Assembly (NCBI GenBank): GCA_958413985.1 | Contig: CATYVZ010000004.1 | Span: 42,863-106,862 of the forward strand | Direction of reading: 5' to 3' | DNA length: 64,000 bases | Source: an uncultured Bacilli bacterium | GTDB taxonomy: Bacteria > Bacillota_I > Bacilli_A > RF39 > UBA660 | In this document: positions 9,197 to 15,873 of the stretch, in pieces | How positions within the stretch are numbered: the first letter of the stretch is position 1 | Layout: every line of letters starts with the position of its first letter | Position numbers and translations under genes: made by a program | Notes under the pieces: generated by a model | Databases searched by the model: none | Told to the model about the DNA's origin: nothing | Seen by the model: the letters and a program-made list of their open reading frames with translations, nothing else

Positions 9197-9379
9197 ATGA
9201 AAGAATATAAATTAGGCAGTATTGTAATGATGAAAAAACAACATCCTTGTGGTAGCAATCAATTCGAAATAACTCGAGTTGGTATAGATATAAAAATAAA
9301 ATGTTGTCAGTGCAATAGAAGTATTATGTTGCCACGAGTTGAATTTAATAAGAAATTAAAAAAAGTTATTAGTATATAG
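9197..9379 (+). CDS. DUF951-family small protein
   Basis: A 60-aa protein matching the DUF951 family (YyzM-like): a KLGSIVMMKKQHPCGSNQFEI start, then VGIDIKIKCCQCNRSIMLPR. Conserved Cys residues (CGS and CxxC) suggest a small metal-binding or nucleic-acid-associated fold, but no function is established. The gene lies 19 nt after mscS with GGTAGATGGAG upstream, and is followed by the AbgT transporter after 10 nt. This is its usual location near ychF/parB in Firmicutes, which supports the assignment. Confidence 0.85.
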   Translation: MKEYKLGSIVMMKKQHPCGSNQFEITRVGIDIKIKCCQCNRSIMLPRVEFNKKLKKVISI

Positions 9380-9389
9380 GGAGGCTTTT

Positions 9390-10892
9390 ATGAATAAGGA
9401 AAAGAAAAAACAAAGACTACTGTCGCCTGTTTTAACAATGATTATTCTAATTGCTATTGCGATACTTGGTAGTAGTTGGCTGTCGTTACTTAATGTCGAA
9501 GGTACACAAACAACGATTGAAAATGGAATGTTGGAAACTTCAATAGTTGTAGTTCGCAATATTTTTTCAAAGGAAGGATTTACTTATTTTTTTAGTAATA
9601 TCATTACCAATTTTACTTTGTTACAACCAATAGCGTTGATTTTGTTATCTTTAATGGCAGTTGGTGTTGCTAAAAGTAGTGGTCTTTTAAAACATATATT
9701 TTCGCCTTTTAGAAAACTGCGATCTAATGTTTTAACCTTTATTGTGATATTTATAGGTATTATCTCTACGATGATTGGCGATTATAGTTATATTATCTTA
9801 ATTCCATTGGTAGCAGTTTTATATCAATATGCTAACCGCAGTCCAGTTTTAGGTGTCATAACGTTATTTTTAGGAATAACTTTAGGATATGGAACCGGTC
9901 TTATTTATAACTATAATGATTATGCATTAGGTATGTTAACAGAAGCAGCTGCTATTATTGATGTTGATTCTTCATATAAATTTAATTTAACTTCAAATTT
10001 ATATATCATGATTGCAAGTACTATCATTTTAAGTGTTTTATTGACAGTATTAGTAGAAAGGTATCTAACTAAAAAGATTACGAATACTGGAAAATATGAA
10101 GATGAATTAACAACTTCACGCAAAGCTTTAACTTTTGGTTTGTTTGGCTTTATCGTTTGTTTGATAGGAGTTATCTTATTAATTGTTCCCGGTGGACTGT
10201 TATTAGATTCAACGCAAAATGTATATATAGCAAAAATGTTTAGTCCATCAGCTCCTTTTAATTTGTCATTTATGTTTTTGTTTTTGTTAGTTACAACCAT
10301 AGCTAGTTTAATCTATGGCGTAATCAGCAAGAATTTTAAAAATAATCATGACTTTGGCTTTAGTTTTACTAAAGAATTCAATAATATTGGTTATTTGTTT
10401 GTCTTAATGTTTTTATCGTCAATCTTAATAGGTATAATCGATTGGACCAATTTAGGTGTAGTCGTAGCTAACAAATTGACTTATCTAATTAGTTTGTTTG
10501 ATTTTACAGGTATATTATTAATTATTGTATCCTTTATTTTCATCGTTTTAATGAGTGTTTTGATACCGGGAAGTATCGAAAAATGGGTCTTAATATCACC
10601 TGTTTTAGTGCCATTATTTATGCGTGGAAATCTAACACCTGATTTTGCGCAATTTGTATTTAAGGCTGCTGATAGTGTTGGTAAAATAATAACGCCATTA
10701 TTTATTTTCTTTATCATTATGGTCGGTTTCATTCAGAAATACAACACTAATGAAAATAAAGTAACGCTATTTAATACTTTAAAATTAATTTTGCCAATTA
10801 TTATTATAACGATTATTTTTTGGTTATTATTATTGATCGTTTGGTATATTGCTGGTTTGCCTTTAGGAATCGGCACGTTGGCAACGATGTAA
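9390..10892 (+). CDS. AbgT-family transporter
   Basis: AbgT family members import p-aminobenzoyl-glutamate or export antimetabolites such as sulfonamides using an ion gradient. The 500-aa protein has about 11-13 hydrophobic segments. AbgT-like regions include GVAKSSGLLKHIF, a MIGDYSYIILIPL helix and PVLGVITLFLGITLGYGTGL in the first half. In the second half, IPGSIEKWVLISPVLVPLFM and ADSVGKIITPLF form the inverted-repeat hairpin and clamp. Length matches the family. GGGAGG precedes ATG 9390, and a terminator follows directly. The exact substrate cannot be read from sequence. Confidence 0.85.
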   Translation: MNKEKKKQRLLSPVLTMIILIAIAILGSSWLSLLNVEGTQTTIENGMLETSIVVVRNIFSKEGFTYFFSNIITNFTLLQPIALILLSLMAVGVAKSSGLLKHIFSPFRKLRSNVLTFIVIFIGIISTMIGDYSYIILIPLVAVLYQYANRSPVLGVITLFLGITLGYGTGLIYNYNDYALGMLTEAAAIIDVDSSYKFNLTSNLYIMIASTIILSVLLTVLVERYLTKKITNTGKYEDELTTSRKALTFGLFGFIVCLIGVILLIVPGGLLLDSTQNVYIAKMFSPSAPFNLSFMFLFLLVTTIASLIYGVISKNFKNNHDFGFSFTKEFNNIGYLFVLMFLSSILIGIIDWTNLGVVVANKLTYLISLFDFTGILLIIVSFIFIVLMSVLIPGSIEKWVLISPVLVPLFMRGNLTPDFAQFVFKAADSVGKIITPLFIFFIIMVGFIQKYNTNENKVTLFNTLKLILPIIIITIIFWLLLLIVWYIAGLPLGIGTLATM

Positions 10893-10919
10893 ATTCAAGT
10901 TTAAAATACTTGAATTTTT
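10891..10919 (+). terminator. Terminator after the AbgT transporter
   Basis: 10-bp stem AAATTCAAGT / ACTTGAATTT with a 7-nt loop and a T-rich tail, beginning in the stop codon. Confidence 0.8.
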
Positions 10920-10946
10920 ATTAATAATTAAGTGTCTAATATTAGA

Positions 10947-10962
10947 AAAATATTAATATTTT
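10947..10962. repeat. 16-bp perfect palindrome upstream of the toxin-antitoxin promoter
   Basis: AAAATATTAATATTTT is self-complementary and lies about 48 nt before the -35 box of the Panacea/MazF-like operon. It might be an operator for autoregulation, but such AT palindromes also occur by chance in this genome. Confidence 0.25.
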
Positions 10963-11009
10963 AAAATTTTGATAATTGCTTATATATGTCAAGAAATACT
11001 ATGTTTGAA

Positions 11010-11038
11010 TTGACAAATATCTGTTCGTATGGTATATT
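11010..11038 (+). promoter_or_regulatory. Promoter of the Panacea/MazF-like operon
   Basis: Consensus TTGACA (11010-11015), 17-nt spacer, TATATT (11033-11038), 20 nt before the antitoxin start. The 5' untranslated leader would be very short. It is one of the strongest promoters in the window. Confidence 0.75.
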
Positions 11039-11058
11039 GAAATTAGGAGGCAAGTAAT

Positions 11059-11517
11059 ATGGAAAAAATTGATAATATTGCGAAATGGTTTATAAATGAA
11101 ATTTCTCCAGATCCATTAAAATTGCAAAAATTATTATATTTAGCTCAAGGTGTTTCGTTTTGTTTTAATGATGAACAATTATTTGACGATGAATTAGAAG
11201 CTTGGGTTCATGGACCTGTTAATAGTAATATTTATTTTAAATATCGTGAATATAGTTATAATCCAATAGATTTAAAATATCAAATTCCCAATTTTTCTCA
11301 AAAAACACTTCAAGTGTTAGAGTATGTACGAGATAATTATGGCAAGTATGACGCAAAATATTTGGAAGAAATAACTCATAATCAATTTCCATGGCAATTT
11401 GCAAGAGAAGGATTAGATCCAGATGAACGAGATAATAAAATAATTCCTAAAGAGATTATTGCTGAATACTTTGTTAGTCTTATGTTACAACCAAATAGTG
11501 AGGAATGGAATAAATGA
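11059..11517 (+). CDS. Panacea-domain antitoxin (DUF4065 family)
   Basis: A 152-aa protein of the Panacea/SocA-like (DUF4065) family: IAKWFINEISPDPLKLQKLLYLAQG at the N-terminus, FDDELEAWVHGPVNSNIYFKY in the middle, then NQFPWQFAREG. Panacea domains are known as versatile antitoxins paired with many unrelated toxins, and others act in phage resistance. Here the stop codon overlaps the next start as ATGA, and the downstream gene is a MazF/PemK-like toxin, so an antitoxin role is inferred. It has its own strong promoter and an AGGAGG ribosome binding site. Many Panacea antitoxins carry an added DNA-binding domain; this one is domain-only. Confidence 0.82.
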   Translation: MEKIDNIAKWFINEISPDPLKLQKLLYLAQGVSFCFNDEQLFDDELEAWVHGPVNSNIYFKYREYSYNPIDLKYQIPNFSQKTLQVLEYVRDNYGKYDAKYLEEITHNQFPWQFAREGLDPDERDNKIIPKEIIAEYFVSLMLQPNSEEWNK

Positions 11518-11888
11518 TTGGAGAAGTTTGGTATTATAAAGCTAAATTACCTAATAGTGATGAATATAAATCACGACCAGTATTAGTAATTGGAACGGAT
11601 GCTAATAATAACTTATTATATACTGATATTCACTATGTTATTATTTCTTCATCTGCTTCAATGGGAATTTATGATGTTATTATTGATGAAGAAACTGCTA
11701 AGGAAATTAATTTATTTCGTAAATCTATTATTAAAACAACCAAGATATATACTGGACCTAAATCTTTGTTTGAAAGAAAACTTGGAACATTACCAGATAA
11801 GTTAAAGCAAGAATTTGTAAAGAAGTATCAAGAATATCAAAATCAATTAATTAACGACTTTATTACTAATGAGTTCGTAAATAATTGA
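11514..11888 (+). CDS. PemK/MazF-like toxin, partner of the Panacea protein
   Basis: A 124-aa protein with MazF/PemK layout. The opening strand GEVWYYKAKLPN leads to KSRPVLVIG, the family RPvLVi motif. A central IISSSAS strand follows where MazF has its PxTS segment, then IIKTTKIYTGPKSLF and a KLGTLPDKL C-terminal helix. MazF enzymes are sequence-specific mRNA endoribonucleases. The usual EQxGxRP motif is reduced to DEYKSRP, so this is a divergent member and its activity is inference. It overlaps the upstream Panacea gene by 4 nt (ATGA). No separate promoter is visible. Confidence 0.7.
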   Translation: MIGEVWYYKAKLPNSDEYKSRPVLVIGTDANNNLLYTDIHYVIISSSASMGIYDVIIDEETAKEINLFRKSIIKTTKIYTGPKSLFERKLGTLPDKLKQEFVKKYQEYQNQLINDFITNEFVNN

Positions 11889-11896
11889 TTTTTCTA

Positions 11897-11925
11897 TTGT
11901 TAAATAATTAATAAAATGATATACT
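11897..11925 (+). promoter_or_regulatory. Promoter of ychF
   Basis: TTGTTA (11897-11902), 17-nt spacer, TATACT (11920-11925), about 27 nt before the ychF start. Confidence 0.55.
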
Positions 11926-11952
11926 ATATTAGTATTTTAAAGAGGTGATTTT

Positions 11953-13053
11953 ATGGCATTAACAGCTGGTATTGTAGGGTTACCTAACGTAGGTAAGAGT
12001 ACTTTATTTAATGCAATAACTAAAAAAAATATTTTAGCTGCTAATTATCCATTTGCGACAATCGAACCAAATGTTGGCGTGGTTATTGTACCAGATAAAA
12101 GACTAGATTTTTTAAATGAATTATATCAACCAAAAAGTTTAGTACCGACCACATTTGAATTTACTGATATTGCAGGACTTGTCAGTGGCGCATCTCACGG
12201 AGAAGGATTAGGTAACAAATTTTTGTCTCATATAAGAGAAGTTGACGCCATTGTCGAAGTAGTAAGATGTTTTGAAGATAAAAATATCATTCATGTCGAA
12301 GATGTTGTCGATCCTATTAGAGATATTGAAATAATTAATGTCGAACTTATTTTGGCAGATTTAGAGGTAGTAGATAATAGGTTAAATAGAATCGGTAAGA
12401 AAGCAGTTATGTCAAAAGATAAAGACAGTTTAAAAGAATTTGAAGTTTTAAACAAAATAAAAGAAAGCTTACTTAAAAACTTTCCAATTAGAAGAATGGA
12501 ACTGGATGAAGATGAAATTAAAATAATTAAACCATTTAACTTTCTCACACTAAAACCGATCATTTATATGGCTAATGTTAGTGAGACTGATCTATTAGAT
12601 AAAAATAATCCCCATGTTACTAAAGTCGAAGGATATGCCGAAGCTGAAAATGCTAAAGTGATTAGAGTCTGTGCGAAAATTGAAGCTGAATTAAGCGATC
12701 TAGAAGATGAAGAAAAAACATTATTTTTAAAAGATTTGGGAATTGAAGAAAGTGGATTGGACAAATTGATCAAAGCCACATATTCCTTATTAGGATTAGA
12801 GACCTTCTTTACAGCGGGATCTGATGAAGTAAGAGCGTGGACATTTAAAAAAGGTATGAAAGCTCCAGAATGTGCTGGTATAATTCATACTGACTTTGAA
12901 AAAGGCTTTATTCGAGCTGAAGTATTTAGTTACTATGCTTTAGAAAGATATGGTAGCGAAAAAGAGGTCAAAGAAGCTGGTAAAGTAAGATTAGAAGGCA
13001 AAGATTATTTGATGCAAGATGGCGATATTTGTTATTTTAGATTTAATGTTTAA
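11953..13053 (+). CDS. ychF: Obg-like P-loop ATPase YchF
   Basis: Universally conserved TRAFAC-class ATPase (OLA1 in eukaryotes) associated with ribosomes, stress and redox responses. It is 366 aa with Walker A GLPNVGKST, switch region NYPFATIEPNVGVV, DIAGLVSGASHGEGLGNKFL, and the NxxE-type (non-GTP) specificity segment MANVSETD. The C-terminal TGS domain is AWTFKKGMKAPECAGIIHTDFEKGFIRAEV. Length is standard. AGAGGTGAT precedes ATG 11953. The gene ends 11 bp into the convergent CmpB-type gene. Its place next to rpsF follows the Firmicutes origin region. Confidence 0.97.
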   Translation: MALTAGIVGLPNVGKSTLFNAITKKNILAANYPFATIEPNVGVVIVPDKRLDFLNELYQPKSLVPTTFEFTDIAGLVSGASHGEGLGNKFLSHIREVDAIVEVVRCFEDKNIIHVEDVVDPIRDIEIINVELILADLEVVDNRLNRIGKKAVMSKDKDSLKEFEVLNKIKESLLKNFPIRRMELDEDEIKIIKPFNFLTLKPIIYMANVSETDLLDKNNPHVTKVEGYAEAENAKVIRVCAKIEAELSDLEDEEKTLFLKDLGIEESGLDKLIKATYSLLGLETFFTAGSDEVRAWTFKKGMKAPECAGIIHTDFEKGFIRAEVFSYYALERYGSEKEVKEAGKVRLEGKDYLMQDGDICYFRFNV

Positions 13054-13528
13054 CTATAAATGTAAAAAACAGATCTAAAATCAATAAAATAGTTAGAATA
13101 TAAGTAAAATATTTTGGTATTTTACTTATTATTTTGTCTAAAAAAGGCTTGATACCATATATAAAGATAATACTACTAACTCCCCAAATTAAACCCATTT
13201 CGCCGGCTGTATATTTGCCAATATTAAACTTTAAATTAGAATAATCCCAAAATGTCACATCAAATATTAGCTCGATTAGATATCCACTGATAAATTCTAA
13301 AAACATCAAAACAAAACAACTAGTAAAAAATAGGATAATTGCCTTATTAATTTCTTTAATGGTTAGATTTTTAATATATTTATAAAGAAGTAATATTATT
13401 ATAATGCCAAAGCCATAAATTGGAGTCCACCAACCTAATAAGATTCCACTTTGACCGTCTGGGTAAATAAAGCTTTCTACAATATGGCCTAAAAAAGAAA
13501 AAATAAAAAAATAGTTTAAATAATACAT
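13043..13528 (-). CDS. Putative ABC-transporter type IV / CmpB-family membrane protein
   Basis: A 161-aa, four- to five-helix membrane protein of the PF06541 family (putative ABC-transporter type IV). Seen features are FSFLGHIVESFIYPD at the N-terminus, LLGWWTPIYGFGIIIIL, the conserved LEFISGYLIELIFDVTFWDYS (typical EyltsyllEklF..WDYS), then a glycine-rich MGLIWGVSSI helix. Biochemical function is unknown despite the family name. The start ATG 13528 is preceded on the minus strand by AGGTGA. It converges with ychF and overlaps its 3' end. Confidence 0.75.
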   Translation of the reverse strand: MYYLNYFFIFSFLGHIVESFIYPDGQSGILLGWWTPIYGFGIIIILLLYKYIKNLTIKEINKAIILFFTSCFVLMFLEFISGYLIELIFDVTFWDYSNLKFNIGKYTAGEMGLIWGVSSIIFIYGIKPFLDKIISKIPKYFTYILTILLILDLFFTFIVKH

Positions 13529-13666
13529 TATATCACCTATTATATTTTGCCTAATAATTGAAATAAATATTTATATTTGCATATAATTTTAATTAGCTTA
13601 GAATAATGAAAGCATTATAACAATTATAAATTCTACTAATTTTATAAAATTCTATAAACAAACCTA

Positions 13667-13695
13667 TTTACAAAATTAATTTAGTTTGTTATAAT
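13667..13695 (+). promoter_or_regulatory. Promoter of rpsF-ssb-rpsR
   Basis: TTTACA (13667-13672), 17-nt spacer, perfect TATAAT (13690-13695). Transcription would start near 13702, leaving a leader of about 60 nt before rpsF. Confidence 0.75.
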
Positions 13696-13701
13696 CTATA
13701 A

Positions 13702-13757
13702 CGAGTAATTATTTACTCCTTGCTTTTATAATAAAAGCCAATAGTCCATAAGGAGGT
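13702..13757 (+). promoter_or_regulatory. rpsF leader hairpin, possible S6:S18 autoregulatory element
   Basis: Within the leader, GCTTTTA-TAA-TAAAAGC (about 13722-13738) forms a 7-bp hairpin. It is flanked by CCTT/CAAT internal loops and a short ACT/AGT plus TTAT/ATAA outer stem that ends at the ribosome binding site. S6:S18-binding leaders are known before rpsF in many bacteria. The structural position fits, but I do not see the diagnostic CCG bulge clearly, so this is a tentative call. Confidence 0.35.
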
Positions 13758-13763
13758 GTGAAA

Positions 13764-14054
13764 ATGCGTAAATATGAAATTATGTTTATAGCTAGACCAA
13801 CTTTATCTGAAGAAGAAAAGAAAAATGTGATTGCTAAATTTTTGAAAATCTTAACAGATAACAAAGCTACTATAACTAATGAAAAAGATATGGGACAAAG
13901 AGAATTAGCTTATGAAATCAAAGATTTTAAATCTGGTTTTTACTATGTTGTTACCATCGATGCTACTGATGATGCTGCTATTAATGAATTTGATAGACAA
14001 GCAAGAAATACACAAGATATCATTCGTCATTTGATTACTAAAATCGAAGACTAA
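13764..14054 (+). CDS. rpsF: 30S ribosomal protein S6
   Basis: Primary-shell partner of S18 on the 30S platform. The 96-aa protein has the family opening RKYEIMFIARPTLSEEE and the YYVVTIDA strand. ATG 13764 is chosen over an in-frame GTG at 13758 because AAGGAGGTG (13750-13758) is the ribosome binding site. It is first gene of the rpsF-ssb-rpsR operon, with 9-nt spacing to ssb. Confidence 0.97.
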   Translation: MRKYEIMFIARPTLSEEEKKNVIAKFLKILTDNKATITNEKDMGQRELAYEIKDFKSGFYYVVTIDATDDAAINEFDRQARNTQDIIRHLITKIED

Positions 14055-14063
14055 GGAGGGTTT

Positions 14064-14504
14064 ATGAATAAGGTTTTATTGGTAGGTAGATTAACTGCTA
14101 AACCAGAATTAAAATATACCAATTCAAATATACCATATACTCGTTTTTCTGTGGCAGTAGATGGTATTCCGGGAGCTAATGGAGAAAGAAGAACAGATTT
14201 TATCAATACAGTTGCTTGGAGAAAACAAGCAGAGAATATTTGTCAATATTTAAATAAAGGTAGTTTGGTATCTGTCGAAGGAAGAATCCAAACTGGCAGT
14301 TATACAGATAAAGATGGTAATAAAAGATATACGACAGATGTGGCAGCTGACAATGTTAGATTTCTTGAATCTAAAGCACAATCTGAAAATAGAGCTAATA
14401 ACTCTTATGATTATCAACCACCATCTAACGATATTAATATTGATAATGATCCTTTTGCCGATTTTGGCGATAGTGTATCGATTGATGATAATTTTTTAGA
14501 TTAA
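14064..14504 (+). CDS. ssb: Single-stranded DNA-binding protein
   Basis: OB-fold protein coating ssDNA in replication and repair. The 146-aa protein opens with MNKVLLVGRLTAKPELKYT, followed by FINTVAWRKQAENICQYLNKG and SVEGRIQTGSY, the standard SSB core (residues 1-105). A flexible linker of about 30 residues leads to the tail. The last residues are SIDDNFLD, not the canonical DDDIPF-type tip, although DPFADFG just upstream is similar. It lies between rpsF and rpsR as in most Firmicutes. The strong AAGGAGG overlaps the end of rpsF. Confidence 0.96.
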   Translation: MNKVLLVGRLTAKPELKYTNSNIPYTRFSVAVDGIPGANGERRTDFINTVAWRKQAENICQYLNKGSLVSVEGRIQTGSYTDKDGNKRYTTDVAADNVRFLESKAQSENRANNSYDYQPPSNDINIDNDPFADFGDSVSIDDNFLD

Positions 14505-14513
14505 GGAGGAAAC

Positions 14514-14732
14514 ATGGCCGAGTTTTATCATAAAAAGAAAAAGATTTGTCAGATGTGTGCCGGCAATGATGTAAATTATAAAAACGTTGAAGTTATTAAA
14601 AGATATATCAGTAATGAAAAAGGTAAGATTTTACCTAGAAGAATTACTGGAGCATGCGCTAAACATCAACGTCATATTGCTAATGAAGTTAAAAAAGCAC
14701 GTTTCATGGCTTTAATTCCATTTACTAAATAG
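14514..14732 (+). CDS. rpsR: 30S ribosomal protein S18
   Basis: A 72-aa S18 that pairs with S6. Family segments VEVIKRYISNEKGKILPRR, TGACAKHQRHIANEVKKAR and FMALIPFT are present. The N-terminal KKKKICQMCAG holds a CxxC and a third Cys lies in the TGAC motif, suggesting the zinc-binding form. AGGAGG precedes ATG. The stop codon is inside the terminator hairpin. Confidence 0.97.
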   Translation: MAEFYHKKKKICQMCAGNDVNYKNVEVIKRYISNEKGKILPRRITGACAKHQRHIANEVKKARFMALIPFTK

Positions 14733-14748
14733 TAAATGGTTTTTTTTG
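14718..14748 (+). terminator. Terminator of the rpsF-ssb-rpsR operon
   Basis: 9-bp stem CCATTTACT / AGTAAATGG with loop AAAT followed by eight or more T. The left arm lies within the rpsR coding end and the loop/right arm contain its stop codon. Confidence 0.9.
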
Positions 14749-14880
14749 TAATTAATATTTTAATTATTTGAGGTTGTATCTAAAAATATTTTGATTTTTT
14801 TAATAAAATAATATATTATTTTATATGAGGGAAAGCGATAAAGTGAATCCATAGTTTTCAAGTTATTTATTGAGTTAGTA

Positions 14881-15000
14881 ATGAAGTTAATATTTCATTT
14901 TTGTACAAAGGGACTTTTAAAAGAAAGTATCAATATACACAAAAAACTGTGGAAATCATATTCATTAGAATATGATTCGATATGTAAGGAGGAAATATGA
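14881..15000 (+). CDS. Possible 39-aa small ORF upstream of the 116-aa hypothetical gene
   Basis: ATG 14881 opens a 39-codon frame (start MKLIFHFCTKGLL) whose stop overlaps the next start in ATATGATG, a coupling-type arrangement. No good ribosome binding site precedes it and no family is recognised. The surrounding 14749-14996 is otherwise AT-rich sequence without a recognised gene, apart from a hairpin around 14957-14978 (ATCATATTC / GAATATGAT). It may well not be translated. Confidence 0.2.
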   Translation: MKLIFHFCTKGLLKESINIHKKLWKSYSLEYDSICKEEI

Positions 15001-15347
15001 TGGATATAAAAGAATTTTATGGAATTGGCATTGTGGATGTTTTTTGGAGATACGATGAATTAAACGAAACATGGAAAAAGGCTTTTATAGAAATTTACAT
15101 ACCAAATAAAGAAGGACTTAATTATGGAAATCAATATTGTATTAAGTATTCTTTTTTAGATAATAACAACATCATAAATGAAGAAATATTTGAATCTTTA
15201 AAATTAGATTTTTCATATCATAAAATTGATAATGATTTGTATGAGGTAACCATTTTATCAGAAAGACATAAATTAAATGAAACTCAATTATTGCATTTAA
15301 TAGATAGTATAAACAAAAAGAACAATGTCATAATAAGGGAAATATAA
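14997..15347 (+). CDS. Hypothetical protein, 116 aa
   Basis: I do not recognise this protein. It is 116 aa, acidic to neutral, without membrane segments or signal peptide, rich in Asn, Ile and Lys, with strands such as WKKAFIEIYIPN and LYEVTILSERHKL alternating with helical stretches. An AAGGAGG (about 14982-14988) gives strong support for translation from ATG 14997 or 15000. It sits alone between rpsR and an IS605-like right-end sequence that starts only about 14 nt after its stop, so it may belong to a small mobile or decayed element. Confidence 0.55.
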   Translation: MMDIKEFYGIGIVDVFWRYDELNETWKKAFIEIYIPNKEGLNYGNQYCIKYSFLDNNNIINEEIFESLKLDFSYHKIDNDLYEVTILSERHKLNETQLLHLIDSINKKNNVIIREI

Positions 15348-15360
15348 AATTAAGTATGAG

Positions 15361-15447
15361 AGTGGCTGTTGGGAACTCGCTTTTAGGAGAACTGTTAGGT
15401 AACTTGTGAAGCAGAAAAGATCTATCTATGATGATAGAATGCCCCAA
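15361..15447 (+). mobile_element. Possible orphan right end / omega-RNA-like sequence of an IS200/IS605-type element
   Basis: The segment contains GGGAACTCGC, AGGAGAACTGTTAGG, then TTAGGTAACTTGTGAAGC (about 15395-15412) and a terminal hairpin TCTATC-TATGAT-GATAGA (15421-15438), then GAATGCCCC. From memory, this order (GGGAAC..., GTTAGGTAACTTGTGAAGCAG, GC-ended hairpin, near-terminal tag) is that of the 3' non-coding end of tnpB-carrying IS605-family elements, which encodes the omega RNA scaffold. No tnpB or tnpA is present upstream. The hairpin is weaker and more AT-rich than usual, so the copy is probably decayed. Confidence 0.45.
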
Positions 15448-15452
15448 TTTAT

Positions 15453-15719
15453 TTATATATTTTTGTTAATTATTTCCACAGCTTTTTTAATAGCATCGTT
15501 ATTGTTGACAATGTGTTGATTATTACTGTTGCTAGTATTATTATAATTATTGATTACTTGTTGCTGACTTGCACTAGTTGCTAAAACTTGCCCGATTAGC
15601 ATAAACCAGTTGCCAACAGAATTTTGTTCAGCTGGCGTCAAATTATCAATTAATAATAATCCAATGACAAAGGCACTGGTGGTATAACTATAAGCATCAA
15701 CTTTAGGTAAAAAATTCAT
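15453..15719 (-). CDS. Small conserved-looking hypothetical protein with Asn/Gln-rich tail
   Basis: Unrecognised 88-aa protein. Residues 1-48 read as a compact hydrophobic region (LPKVDAYSYTTSAFVIGLLL, LTPAEQNSVGNWFMLIGQVL). Residues about 50-75 are low-complexity Asn/Gln/Ser (NNYNNTSNSNNQHIVNNN), followed by a short helix KKAVEIINK. ATG 15719 is preferred over a GTG at 15728 because AGTGATAG is the only ribosome-binding-like sequence. No secretion signal is obvious. It is convergent with the orphan IS-like end. Confidence 0.5.
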   Translation of the reverse strand: MNFLPKVDAYSYTTSAFVIGLLLIDNLTPAEQNSVGNWFMLIGQVLATSASQQQVINNYNNTSNSNNQHIVNNNDAIKKAVEIINKNI

Positions 15720-15873
15720 AACTATCACTAATAAAATATATGCCTAAATTATAAATATTAGTTTTTTATGAAATAGAAATATTAATCTGTGAGAAGAGGT
15801 AATGAAAATTATTTTTCAACTTTATTCCAAAAATGTGATAGAATAATATCGATATTTTTAAAGCGGTGATTTT

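Noticed and set aside
9920..10300. 126-aa minus-strand open frame inside the AbgT gene
   Set aside because: Entirely antisense to a well-supported membrane-protein gene; composition is a shadow of it.
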